This document shows positions 26,701 to 41,700 of a stretch of DNA of 64,000 nucleotides, in pieces. Every line of letters begins with the position of its first letter. The stretch's first letter is position 1. The stretch is taken from contig JAKNDB010000066.1 of assembly GCA_024305405.1 (NCBI GenBank), positions 914,461 through 978,460 on the forward strand, in the 5' to 3' direction. The translations under genes were made by a program, and so were the position numbers. Source of the DNA: Dirofilaria immitis. Taxonomy: Eukaryota > Nematoda > Chromadorea > Rhabditida > Onchocercidae. A model generated the notes under the pieces. That model ran no database searches. It saw nothing but the letters and a program-made list of their open reading frames with translations, and was not told the origin of the DNA.

Positions 26701-29700
26701 ACTTCGTCATTCAAAAAATTTATTGATAATATGAAAGTAGTTATTATCAAGCATATATTTGTATTGCATTAAAATTTATCATAAATCTAATGATATAAAT
26801 TAATAAATCAAAATTAAAAATAACATTCTATCGACTTCTTCTATTAAAAATTACGAAATATTGAAAAATTTCTTTTTCTTGAACTAATCGAAATTTTAAA
26901 TTTCAAATCATAAAATATACCATCGATTTGATCAATACAAAATTAATAGTTACAAAAGATGAGAAAGTATCAATGAATGAACATGAGGACATATTTTCGT
27001 ATGTAACTTGCACTCTCTGTATGGTTTGAACATGATTGTTAGAAATGAAGTAATAGCTTACATCTATATAAAAACTTTAAATAAGCCTAAGCCTCATCGA
27101 GAAGTTTTATTACGGCTCGTTGCACATCGGACGAATAAAATTCATAAAGCACATATTGAATATATAGCAAAAATATTCCAACAACTATTTCATTTCATTT
27201 CAAATCAGAAAACAAAAATGATTCTTTCTATTTTTCGACATTTTACATAAAAATATTGTAAAAGGAATTTTTTTTCTAAAAAAAATTTACTAAAAAAATC
27301 AATTTTAAAATGATAAAAAAAGAAATATAAAGCACAATTGTCAACGTTTATTTGTCAATTTTAAATTATTAAATTTTTTTTTTTATAAATTTTTGACTTT
27401 GATAATTTGTTATTTCTATATTCCATTAAGACTTTTCAATTATTTTTTTAATTTATCCATTTACTTATATAATTTAATCAATTCATACATATATATGAAT
27501 TTTATAAGAAAATTAATTTCCGAAAAAAAAAACAGGAAAAATCAAGAGATAATTAAGCTGAAAAAAAACGGAAATTTCTGTTAGGAAATGATATTGAATG
27601 ATTAAAGTTAGAAATTAATTAATAATGGAAAGTTTAAAATAATAAGAGGAAGTATATTAGCAAAAGTGGAAAGGTTATTTGTTGCTATTAAGATATATGC
27701 TTTATAATTATGTTTAACCTATCGATAGATAAATAATATATATGCATATATGAAAATAAATAATTATGTTAGATTTAAATTGAAATGAATTTAAATATAT
27801 TTACGGATGAAATATATGTCGGAATTTATTCGTCAAATTCTACTTTTTCTCTGCATAATTATAAAGTATCACTTATGAATATGTAATTTTGATATCATCA
27901 TTTATTGTTGAATATGCAAAATTAAAAAAATTGAACAAATTTTTTCTTTCCTTTTTTTTTCTTTCATTTATATATCCATTTCAATGAAATATGCTTACGT
28001 AATATAACTTTTCTTTTTTTTCTTTCATTGAAATTTGCTATGAAAAAATTTTTTAAATATTTTTTTTCGCTTTAAAATATTTTCTTTTAGTTTTTCTTAA
28101 AAAAAAAAAGAAAAAGAAAGTTAAAAATTTAATCGATTCATAAAAAATGTGAAAAAAAAAAGAGAAAGGAAATTTGATAATAATTGAAAAGCAAAAAAAA
28201 AATTTTTCCTCAAAATTTATTTTCTAAAATTTCAGCAATATCCGAGAAGAGAAAGAAAATTTTTCAATAAGTTAATTTTGTATGTTACTAAATTGCCACT
28301 CATTTTTTTTCATTTTAATACAATTTAGTTTAAAGTTTAATTCTTTAAGATCTTTTTTTTTTTTTTCGTAGTATCATTATTTTGGCACAAGCTATCGTTG
28401 CCTTTTCCAATTATCAAATAAAAATTGAAAAATGAATTTTTCGTTTTCATCAATGTTAGAATTTTATTTTAATAGTTTCTTGTATCATTTTAATATAGGT
28501 TTAATTTGAGCAAAATTGAAATTTTTTTTCTTTTTAAATGTATGTTTGTATTTATTTGGTAGAGAAATAAATTGTATTGGAAATGAAAATTGGAAATTGA
28601 GAATTGAAAATTGAAAATTTCTTAAAGAAGGAAGTTTTTTTTCTTTTTTATAATCGAAATATACATATAATATTAAGGCAAATAAGCAAAGTAAAAAATG
28701 AAAAAAAAAAGTCGATTTGAGGATGTTATCAATTACGATTAAATTGGCTTCCTCTTCTTTCTTACTTTTACCTTCTTTTTTACATATTTCTCTCCATCTT
28801 TCTTTCCTTCTCTCTCTCTCTCTCTCTCTTGTTTCTCTTTTTATTCTATGTTATTATGTCATACGCTTGATGTAATTTCCCGCAAAACGATTAACAATAA
28901 ATATAGAAAGGTAAACAAATGACGAGAATTGTAAAGTTTGGAATTTATTATTTTTTTTTCTTATTTTTATTTTTTGCTTGAATAAATCTTTCCCATTAAA
29001 TATAAATTATCGTAGTAAAATATTATTTTAAATAGGAAATGGGAAAAATGTTTGAAATTTTATAAATATTTGAAATTAATAATTTTTTTATAAGTTTTTA
29101 ATTGCTATAAATAAATTAATTATATTTTGCAGGATAGGGAAGAAATACAGGATTAGAAGATTAAGATTTTGGAGATATTTTTGTTGATAAAGAAAAATTC
29201 GTTGAAAAATTGATATGAGTGAATTGATAGATTTACGATAGTTATTGATATTAAAAACACTTCCATTAAAGCATTTCCTTATTTATTTATATTGCTACGT
29301 TAAACAAATATAAAAACGTATCGTTGAGAAGTTACTGGAATTTATCATTGATAACTTATTGTTGTCACCCAGCAACACTGAATTTTCGCTTTAACATTGC
29401 AAATAAGATTATTCGCAAATAAGATCATGCAAGATCATTCTTTGCAAATGCAAACAGTGCATAAGTTTATTTAGCATTCTTGCTAGCTTACAAGCGTACG
29501 GCAATTGAATCACGTACGTCAAGTGATTTATGATATTGATAGAATTTTTAATAAACATACCTACCACAATGGCTATTTATATTTAATATTTCATATTGTC
29601 TCATTAGATGAAATTAAATATCAGCGACAAATAATTTAAAATTTTATTTCTTTAATTATCGACTGTAATGATATGATATTAACTATCTTTTATCAAACAG

Positions 29701-32700
29701 ATATGCTAATTTTACTTAATCTTCTTCTCTGCCATAAGTTCAAATAAAATTTAGATTGTGTTTATAAATAAAATTCAAATTGTGTCAGATAGAAAATTCA
29801 ACCTATAAAAATTTCATAAAAACTTTTACAAATATTACTTTTTGAGTATAATTGTAATATATATTTTTTAATTATAAAAAAATAATTATAAATCTATAAG
29901 AAAATTTTTTCTTTTATTTTTCAAATTTTTTAAAATTTAGATAAAAATTTAAATTAAATAAATTAATGCCTGAATTATTTTATATCCAAAATTTCAAATG
30001 ACGAAATTGCGGAAAAATTAAATTTAAAATTATAAAAATGTAAACAAAGAAAAATTACAATTAAATAAATTGAAATTTGAATTCTTTTGTATTTGAAATT
30101 TAAAATGAAAAAATTCTCAGAAATTGAACTATAGAAAAAAAAATGCAAAATAGAATTTTATCAAATGCATCATTTAAACAATAAAATTCTAATAGCTCAA
30201 TAAAGGAATGATAATGAATAAATAAAGCAATATTTGTGTTTGTGTGTGTTTTTTTTTTTTTTAAATTTACTTCTAAGCGATTTAAGAAAGGAAAAATTGT
30301 TGATGTAATTTTTAAGAAGATGAGCTTGAAAATTACATGTGAAGGAATTTCATTCATTTTTTTTTTTTTTTAAATATATATCTAATAGTTTTTTTTCTGA
30401 TGAAATTAGGCTATAAATATATTTGTTAGGAATTTTGTTATTGCATTTGAAAATTGCTTGTTTTTAGAATCCTTGAATTGGAATTAAAATTGGAATTCTT
30501 TTTCTTTCCTTTTTTTCCTAATAAAAATAAAATATAAAAGAATTTTGACAAACACTAAAATATCAACAATATAGGATGACAAATTTAATTTAGTTATTGA
30601 ATGAATCGAAATTAATTCATGAAGAATATTTTCATCATTTTAATTAAAATAACTAATCGATTAATTAGTTTTTCAATTTTAATTTCTTAATTTTTTCTTC
30701 TCTCATGCTATTTCTTTCCATTTTACGACCTTCCAATACATAAAATTACTGTAATAGTATCTACAAAAAAAAATTTTTTCTATCTTACAATTGATTATTT
30801 TTTAGAAAAAAAAATTGACTCAATGTGCTATTTGTAATTGATTGAAAAATGATAAGAGATAAGAAATGTTGGTAAAGTGAAAAAAAAATCCTAGTAAACA
30901 TCATTTACGAATATCAATTTACTAATGAACTATTTGCGAAGCAATCAACACAACTAATTTGTTCAAACGGTATAGTTTTATTATCAGAATAATGATAGCT
31001 TTAGCAAAATAACAATGTTAACAAAGTTGATAATCGAAAGCAAATATTTATCGGTGATAAAAGAAAAAGAAATTTTCTCTTTACACTGAATGAAAAAGTT
31101 GGATATTTGAAATGAATAAATTTTATACATTTATCAAGTGATAAATGATGTCTATCTGATGATGTATGGTCTCTTTTACACTGCTGGTATTTGATGAATT
31201 ATTCGTTGGATGTTGTATGAGGATGAATGAAGAAATGTGTTGGATAAAAATGAGGACAATAAGAAAGTCATTCACGATGCTATATAACTTCGAAGTTTGA
31301 TTAAATTTAACCATACTTCTGATGTTATATAAGACGGCGGCAAAATTATTAAACGCTTCGTTATTGAACTTCAACTTATGATACGAAGATGAGAAAGAAT
31401 CTTGGATACTTTACAATTAAATAATTCGTCACATAATTATTCATGACAATTATTAAATTTGATGAGATTGAATTTATAGTTAAAATAATACTTCAACTAT
31501 TGAACTTTAGTTTTAAAAAAGAAAAAGATTTTCGAAATTTTAGCAACAAAAAAAAAACGAGTGAAAACAAAAATTTGAAAAGAAGCTAATTCAATTCAGT
31601 AAAAAATAAAAATATATCTAACAATCATAAATGAAATGTTCAAGATAAGAAATGAATAAATGATAAACATTTGCTAATATTTAAGCCTTTTTAAATAGAA
31701 TAAAAGTTAGTTATTATTTTGCAAAAATTTCAACTTAACTAAATAAACATTTAACATCCGATATTCTATCTTTGATCTGTTCAATATCAATTATGTCAAT
31801 AGAAAGTTTTTTTTTTATTTTTCCTTCTAATCTATTCGAATTCTATTTGTATTCATATAGAGCTCAACAATTCGCAATTTCAAGTTTATTGCGTAATTCA
31901 CGCGGAAACAAGAATGTTAGTTTTTCATAGTCTGTACATCGAGTAAAATATTAAAGGAAGTAATTTGAATAGGAATAGATGAAAAACATAGGATATCCGC
32001 AAGTTTGAATTCGAGACTGGAATAATTAACTAACTACTTACTTAGAGTCTTTTTCCTCTTGCCTTTTTTTTTTTTTTTTTGGTTTCACCGTACTCTATTC
32101 CTTTTTCATCAAATTTCTGTTATAATTTTTTTTTTTTGAAAACAAACTTAGTCATTTTAGACAAATTTAGAAGTGTTCATTGTAAAGATGATTCATCGTT
32201 GATACCTTTTTTGTTGAATTTGTTGACAATTCACAGTATTTTAATCTTTATTGACAGTATACTGACTGACAACAATATTATTTTCAATAATGCAATCATT
32301 TCGTCTTAAGCAAACTTATAGATATTTTTTAAATTTTGATAATATCAAATCGTCAAAGTGATTTAAGAATATTTTAAAAGCTTAAAAGATTCTTGCAATT
32401 TATTTTCAGACTAATATGCGTTATAAATGAAATTATTAAAAAATTGACTTTCGATATTAGAAATAAATTATTTGCAAAAAATTGAAAAATTTTCTTTTAA
32501 ATATTTAATTACCAAAAAAAAAAAAAGGAAAAATTTCGATTAATTAATTTATTTGTTAGTAATTTTAATTAATTTAATTTCCAATTATTTCAATATACCT
32601 ATTAAGTACAATAGAAAATTGTTACATTTTTCATCACAAAACATTTTTCATATTTCAATACTTCAATTTCTTTTCATTTTGCAAATTTATATTGAATACG

Positions 32701-35700
32701 AAAAGTGAAAATGTTGGTTGAATTGTTCGAGAAATATGCTGTACTAATTTCAAAAAGTTTTAATTTTGCTTAGAATAAAAAAAATAGAATGAAATATATA
32801 ATAAGTGATTGAATAGGTCGGAAATTTTAAAAAATCTTTTGAATGAGATAGCTAAAATTCAAAAATGATTAGCTATCTCATTTATTGAATATTATCATAA
32901 TTTATGAATTGATAAAAACTTTACTAAATTTTTTTAATTCCATTTCAAAAATTAAGAATTGATTGAATGAGCAGAAAAGAAAACTTTGTTTATAATCTAA
33001 TTATTATCAATGATAACATTTATAATCTAATATTATTAACAACAGCAACAATAGTATTTAATGTTTCTATCTAATCCATGCATAAAAGATTATTATACAA
33101 AAATCTCATTTTCTTTTAATCAAGATATTTCAATAAATAGAATAGGTCAAAGGTTAACATAAATTAGGATAATTTTTATTACTGATCGGATTCTCTATTT
33201 TTTCTTTTTGAAATATAAAATATCGAATTAATTTTAAATCTTAGAATTCTGAAAAATACAACAATAATTTTAACATTTATAACAATCTGTAAGAGATTAT
33301 ATCTGATTTTTTTTTTTTAAAATCAAAATGTAACAGATAGTATAGGTGAAAGGTTATGGAATAGGTACAACTTTATATTGCTAATTGAATTATTTAAATT
33401 CATTTTCGAGATCTCGAATAATTTTAAATTTCGGAATTCTGGAAAAAGGAGGAAAAGAAGCAGCTTAAGGAAGTTGAAATATGCATAAGATGGATGAGGT
33501 AAACACTTATCCGCATGTCAAAGCGACTTTAACTCATCATCGCATATTATCACATATACACAATTTAAATTGCTTTCATCGAAATTGAAGATGGCAAATG
33601 AAAATAAGGTATCGTTCTCTCTCTCTCTCTCTCTCTTTCTCCCCTTCTTTTTCTCTTTCACTCTCTCCCTCCTCTCTCTCTCGCTGTATTTTTTGCTTAA
33701 AAGCATTTTGGAAATTACATCCTTAGAATTTCATATTCCGGATTTGGTCCTTCAGATGCGATATTTATATCTTCGATTAGTTTTTATGCAAGGATAGTAA
33801 GTAGCATGGCGATGCAATGAGTGTTAGGGAAGAGAGAAAAGTGTCATTTCCAATTTAAGAAGTCTCAAGCAGACAGAAACATTCATATCAGGAAAAATTT
33901 TCTTGATCATATGTTTATTTCTTTATTCGAAAAAAAAGAAAGAGAAAAGAACGAAAAACAAGGGAAGAAGTAGTTGAATAATTTGAAAAGTTATTAAAAT
34001 ATTAGAAGGAAAAACTTTTCGTTTTTATCTTTTAATAAACTTTAATTTAATTAATTAATTATTTCTCCAAAAAAGCCAATTATTTGCGTAATATGCAATC
34101 TTTTAATAAATATATGCAATTCTGATATTTATCATATTTATCAATAATAATTAATAAATATATGCAATTCTGATATTTATCATATTTATCAATAATAATT
34201 AATAAATATATGCAATTCTGATATTTATCATATTTATCAATAATAATTAATAAATATATGCAATTGTGATATTTATCATATTTATCAATAATAATTAATA
34301 AATATATGCAATTCTGATATTTATCATATTTATCAATAATAATTAATAAATATATGCAATTCTGATATTTATCATATTTATCAATAATAATTAATAAATA
34401 TATGCAATTGCGATATTTATCATATTTATCAATAATAATTAATAAATATATGCAATTCTGATATTTATCATATTTATCAATAATAATTAATAAATATATG
34501 CAATTCTGATATTTATCATATTTATCAATAATAATTAATAAATATATGCAATTCTGATATTTATCATATTTATCAATAATAATTAATAAATATATGCAAT
34601 TCTGATATTTATCATATTTATCAATAATAATTAATAAATATATGCAATTGCGATATTTATCATATTTATCAATAATAATTAATAAATATATGCAATTCTG
34701 ATATTTATCATATTTATCAATAATAATTAATAAATATATGCAATTCTGATATTTATCATATTTATCAATAATAATTAATAAATATATGCAATTCTGATAT
34801 TTATCATATTTATCAATAATAATTAATAAATATATGCAATTGCGATATTTATCATATTTATCAATAATAATTAATAAATATATGCAATTCTGATATTTAT
34901 CATATTTATCAATAATAATTAATAAATATATGCAACTCCCATATTTATCATATTTATCAATAATAATTAATAAATATATGCAATTCCGATATTTATCATA
35001 TTTATCAATAATAATTAATAAATATATGCAATTCTCATATTTATCATATTTATCAATAATAATTAATAAATATATGCAATTGCGATATTTATCATATTTA
35101 TCAATAATAATTAATAAATATATGCAATTCTGATATTTATCATATTTATCAATAATAATTAATAAATATATGCAATTGCTGATATTTATCATATTTATCA
35201 ATAATAATTAATAAATATATGCAATTCCCATATTTATCATATTTATCAATAATAATTAATAAATATATGCAACTGCGATATTTATCATATTTATCAATAA
35301 TAATTAATAAATATATGCAATTGCGATATTTATCATATTTATCAATAATAATTAATAAATATATGCAATTCTGATATTTATCATATTTATCAATAATAAT
35401 TAATAAATATATGCAATTCTGATATTTATCATATTTATCAATAATAATTAATAAATATATGCAATTGCGATATTTATCATATTTATCAATAATAATTAAT
35501 AAATATATGCAACTGCGATATTTATCATATTTATCAATAATAATTAATAAATATATGCAATTGCGATATTTATCATATTTATCAATAATAATTAATAAAT
35601 ATATGCAATTCCCATATTTATCATATTTATCAATAATAATTAATAAATATATGCAACTGCGATATTTATCATATTTATCAATAATAATTAATAAATATAT

Positions 35701-38700
35701 GCAATTGCGATATTTATCATATTTATCAATAATAATTAATAAATATATGCAATTCTGATATTTATCATATTTATCAATAATAATTAATAAATATATGCAA
35801 TTCTGATATTTATCATATTTATCAATAATAATTAATAAATATATGCAATTGCGATATTTATCATATTTATCAATAATAATTAATAAATATATGCAATTCC
35901 CATATTTATCATATTTATCAATAATAATTAATAAATATATGCAATTCCCATATTTATCATATTTATCAATAATAATTAATAAATATATGCAATTCTGATA
36001 TTTATCATATTTATCAATAATAATTAATAAATATATGCAATTCTGATATTTATCATATTTATCAATAATAATTAATAAATATATGCAATTCTGATATTTA
36101 TCATATTTATCAATAATAATTAATAAATATATGCAATTGCGATATTTATCATATTTATCAATAATAATTAATAAATATATGCAATTCTGATATTTATCAT
36201 ATTTATCAATAATAATTAATAAATATATGCAATTCCCATATTTATCATATTTATCAATAATAATTAATAAATATATGCAACTGCGATATTTATCATATTT
36301 ATCAATAATAATTAATAAATATATGCAATTCCCATATTTATCATATTTATCAATAATAATTAATAAATATATGCAATTCCCATATTTATCATATTTATCA
36401 ATAATAATTAATAAATATATGCAACTGCGATATTTATCATATTTATCAATAATAATTAATAAATATATGCAATTGCGATATTTATCATATTTATCAATAA
36501 TAATTAATAAATATATGCAATTCTGATATTTATCATATTTATCAATAATAATTAATAAATATATGCAATTGCGATATTTATCATATTTATCAATAATAAT
36601 TAATAAATATATGCAATTCTGATATTTATCATATTTATCAATAATAATTAATAAATATATGCAATTCCCATATTTATCATATTTATCAATAATAATTAAT
36701 AAATATATGCAATTCCCATATTTATCATATTTATCAATAATAATTAATAAATATATGCAATTGCGATATTTATCATATTTATCAATAATAATTAATAAAT
36801 ATATGCAATTCTGATATTTATCATATTTATCAATAATAATTAATAAATATATGCAATTCTGCGATATTTATCAGTAATAACTAATAAATATGTGCAATTT
36901 CGATATTTATCAGTAATAATTAATAAATATATGCAATTCCGATATTTATCATATTTATCAATAATAATTAATAAATATATGCAATTTCAATATTTATCAG
37001 TAATAATTAATAAATATGTGCAATTCCGATATTTATCAGCTTTTATTTGTTTAGTAAATAAAATGTTTTTATTTGTTTAGTAAATAAAAAATATGGAAAT
37101 TTTTCCGATTATTACTGATAAATATTGCAATAATTTTTGAGCATTTTGAAAAAATAATTTCAAAAATAAAAAAATTTTATCTAAGAATTAAAAATTTTTA
37201 TTCATAGCAATTATTGGACTTTTTGTTAACATTAAAGAGGCTATAAAAAAATAAAAAATTTCAAAGCTAATAAATTATGCTGTTTATAATTTTTAGGTCT
37301 TCTATTTGATAGTAATCTAATTTGATCTCACATGGATTCGGAAATTATAATTTGAAGAATTTATGAATGATTATTTTCTTTTTATCATAATCAATTTCAA
37401 TTTTAACTTATACCGTTCGAGGATAATTTGAAATTATCGTAATGATAAAAATACGATAGAAAGTCATTTCAATAATTTTCTTCAAAGTTTGTTCAATTAA
37501 TAATTAACAAAAGCTATTCGATCCTTTTATTATTCATTAATATGCATTATCACATTATCAATTAGAGAACACAAATTAATAAAGAAGAAAAAATCAAAGA
37601 ATATTGTTGAATTAGAAGAATTAAAATTTTTGAGAAAAAAATTTTCAAATATTGCTAAAATAAAATATTTTTATATAAAGGATAAAACTAATGCTTAATT
37701 AAATAAAAAGCTGTAAACGAGAAAAAACACGTTTATTGGTCACGTCTATTGGTCACGTTTATTAGTCACGTTTATTAGTCTTTCCTCTTTTTAAATTAAA
37801 CAAAAACAATTATTACCCATTATCCTGTTTCTTCATAGAATGGTCAACGAATTAAAGAAACGGATATTTTATTCATGAATGACCATCAACAGTTGCATAT
37901 TGAATCGGCAACGGATGATGATGCTGGACGTTATTCATGTGTAGCGGAGAATAAACCTGGTCGAGCGGAAAAAGATCTTATCGTAGCTGTTCTCAGTCAG
38001 TTTTTTTTGTTTTATTTTTTTCCCAAAATTTCAATTTTTGAAAATGTCACATTTTAGAGTTAAAAAAAAGCTTTTTTATCACAAAAATATTCGATATTTC
38101 GAGTTTCTTTTTTTTTTTTAACTAATTTTATAATTCTAAAATAGCATTAATTCATAAATGCTTATTGAATAACATTCTCGAGATGGAAACGGAATAGAAT
38201 TTTTTATTTAAATATATAAATTTCAATTTTACCTCCACTTTCTCACATTTTTTTTTATAATTTAATTTTTCTTTTTATTATAATTTATCATGATAGTCTA
38301 ATTTCTTATCATAATTTACCATGATAATCATAACTTACCATGATAACTTAATTTTCTTTTTTTTTTAAATCTTTAAATACATTAAATTTCAAAAAGAATA
38401 GAAATGTTCCATTCTTAATTTAGAATAGTTTTATAAATCGAATATGAAAATTGAATTTTTTTAGATCGCAAATTTTGAGAAAAATAAAATACGAAATTTA
38501 AGTATTATAATTTTTGCTTAACTGATATACGTACTTAGAGCCACCGCAAATGGATGGTCAACATTATGTGCTTGAATTACCTGAAAATGAAGCAATAACA
38601 CTAACCTGTCCAATCAATGATCCATCAGTGGAAATACAATGGACAAAGAATGGTATTCCGATTACTACTTCGAATAATTTACAGGTAAAATTTCAATATT

Positions 38701-41700
38701 TAATATTATGTTTAAATAATCGAGCTTAGCGATTCTGCAATCAAAATGCTTACCTTCTTATAAAATGAGGAGAAAAGAAGTTCGAAAGGTCTGGAGAATT
38801 CCTAAATTCTATTCCTATTTTATTCAATTTTACAACGGAATAATAATAGATAATTAATGCAATGAAATGGAATAACAAAGAAAAAAAAGGCTTAATTAGC
38901 TAAAAGATTGTGCATATTGATGAAAAGAAAATTAAATTTTAAAATTGGTCTCATAAAAATAGATTGAAAATTTTTAATTAACAATTTTATTTTACATATT
39001 CTATGAAAAAATATAATTCACCGAAAAGCGCTCGGACCAGTTTTTTACTTAAAATATCATAAATAAATAGGGTATAATTTTGTTAGATTGATGTAAAATG
39101 GTGCGAAAATTCATGCAATAAATGGCATATTATCATGATTGATTCATTGATTCATTGATTTCCAATAAAATTTATTGCTCTTTTTGAAGAATAAATTTTT
39201 TTTTTTTTAGTTTTAACAAATTTCGACAATATCAAAAAGAAAATTTTTGTAACAATTTACAATATAAGAGGGATCGATAGAATATTTTTATCGATTTTTT
39301 TCAAATTAAATCAGAACAAATTTGATTCATAAATAGATTATAGATTTTGCTTAATTTGAATCCATCCATTTGATTTTTTTATTGATAGAGTGTTTAAAAG
39401 AGTAGATGTTTAAAAACAACAAATATATTTATCATTTCTTATCAATATGATGAAAAATAGTGAAATTTGAAGTCAATAGATATATCATCGATATAGCAGA
39501 AAACATAGAAAACTTGAGATCAACAACATGTTACCCATCAAATGATAAATAGATAAGTCGAGAGCGATAATCAGAAATTAATTAAATTACGTATATATAT
39601 ATATATATACATATATTGCAAGAAATAAAGAATAAATTGCAGCTATCAGCAAGCGGTTTAAAGTTGCATATTTTACATGGACAACTATACGATGCAGGTC
39701 GATATATTTGTCGTGCATGGAATGATGCAGGAGAAGCCGTTGCTAATATGAATGTGGTCGTTTTAGGTAAATTTAATTAACCAACAAAGAGCTGGCAATT
39801 TCAATTACTTTCGATGCTAAATGATCAGCTTTCATTCATGATTAAATTACCTGTCAGTTTAAAAGTTATTCGGCAGATACGATGAATTACTTATGCAATA
39901 ATTAGAAAAAGCAAAATGAAAGTTTTAAATTAATTCATATATTTTCGTAAATAATTTCAATATATTTTCGGATAGAAGTATGTATTACTTATTCAATCAA
40001 ATAGTATTATTATTAATATTATCTCGTAAAAATAAAAATATTATAATATATTTGATTAAAATTACATATGAATAAGCTTTCTTGGAAAATTATTTCTTAA
40101 ATCATTCCAAAAGTTTTTGCTTTTTTTTTCAGAAATGAAATAATTTCAAATTAGTAATTTTTCAAAATTTGATCTTATAAAGAGTTTTTTTTTAAAAAAA
40201 AAAGAAACTTATCATTACTATAAAGAAATTTTATCATGAAATCAATACATTATCATATTTATATAAATTTTTATTTAATTGACCTTTAATACAAAGATCT
40301 ATTTCTCGGTAAAAGTTGAGTTATAAGAAATATACTATGCAGGGAAGGGTAAACAATAAAGTTCGTTTTCGTGACGAATAAAAATTCTAAAAGTTTTTGA
40401 AAATACTAAACAAATCGTATGGATATATAGAAGTGTAAGAGTGAAAATAGAAGAAAAGAAAAACGGATTCTGAATAATTTTCTGAATCCTAAATAGCATT
40501 ACATGTATATATATATATGTTGTATAAATTATTTTTAGTACCACCAAAAATTACTGAAGAAGCATTCCGTACGATTGAATCAATTTTAAATCAAACAATA
40601 CATATCGGATGTAAAACAACAGGTATACCGATGCCAAAAATTATTTGGTCTTTCAATGGACGAACAATTTTTCCATCTGAAAAAATTCAAGTATTTTTAT
40701 TTTTATTCAAATTTTTTAGATCGATACATGTAAGCATTTCATTCTTATGAATATAATAATATTCTGATTTAAGAAGGAAGTAATTCAACTTATTTTTTCT
40801 GCTAAAAATTTCTTGTTTTTATATCATCAATTCAATGCATGATATTCTGATGCTATTTTTTAAATCTTATTTTATTTTAAATTTTGATTTTTGGTGCTTC
40901 TATTTTTTATGTAACTTTTTTAAATGTCCAATAGTTATTCTTTGTTTAAATTTAGATTTTAAATAATGATACTTTATTGGTATTGAAAGAAGTACAAGTA
41001 AATCAAGAAGGACGATATTCGTGTATGGCAACAAATAAAGTTGGAAAAGCTGAAGCTGATGCATTCTTGCAAGTTATAGGTAAGAATTATTGAGTACCAA
41101 AATGCTCAAAAACTTAAAAAGAATTATTTTTTCACATTTTTTCTTGTAAAAATCATTTGCATTAATTCTCTTGAAATTTAAGAATTGGTTAAATGTATTA
41201 AATTTAAATCAGTTATTTTTCATAATTTTAGAACCACCAAGAATTTTAACATCTGACGATGAATTGAAAGTAATCGAAGGACAAGGACAAACAATTCGAT
41301 GCGAAGTGAGTGGAAGCCCAGTGCCAAAAGTGGAATGGTTCAAAATGGTCAACAATTTAATGCTAGCATAGCTCAATCATCCAGTAATTTGCATTACATT
41401 CATCTGAGGTTTTTTTTTCTTTTAAAATTCAAAAATTTCAACAGAAGAAACAAACAAGAAATGACAATTAATAAAAGAGCGAAAAATTTAAATATTACTT
41501 ACTCAGTTAATTAACTTAAAAAATGTTTATATATTTTGTCGTAAATGAAACTTTTACTTATCATCTATGTAAAGAAGATGATTTTATCGAATCGTATTTT
41601 TAAAATACGTTTTTTCATCAGGAAATTAAAGTTAGCATGTTGCATTAGATTAATGATAGTGAATGTCTTCATTTTATTGACTCTTTTCAAATTACGATGG

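Larger units (their letters stand above)
22300..34100. other. AT-rich intron stretch without a supported gene
   Basis: Apart from the microsatellites listed, this holds many poly-A and poly-T runs and short open frames of Phe, Leu, Ile, Lys and Asn. A less AT-rich patch at about 25430-25660 shows no convincing frame. The nested gene's promoter should lie just above 22300, but I see no defined element there. Confidence 0.6.
15532..37838 (+). other. 22.3-kb hemicentin intron
   Basis: The donor is GTTAGC at 15532 and the acceptor ends at 37838. It is far longer than every other intron traced here. It contains the nested minus-strand gene, several tandem repeats and a 48-bp minisatellite array; the rest is AT-rich low-complexity DNA. 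Confidence 0.9.

Noticed and set aside
27008..27250. 80-codon + strand frame with a basic stretch around [12 protein letters not shown]
   Set aside because: Its composition is somewhat coding-like, but there is no recognisable domain, no splice partner and no similarity that I recall.
31123..31374. 83-codon minus-strand frame
   Set aside because: There is no motif, and its neighbours give no exon context; its length is expected by chance in so much AT-rich sequence.
34080..35201. 373-codon minus-strand open frame with a 16-residue repeat, and similar + strand frames at 34930-37080
   Set aside because: These are the 48-bp minisatellite read in frame; the unit length is a multiple of three, so frames stay open on both strands without coding pressure.
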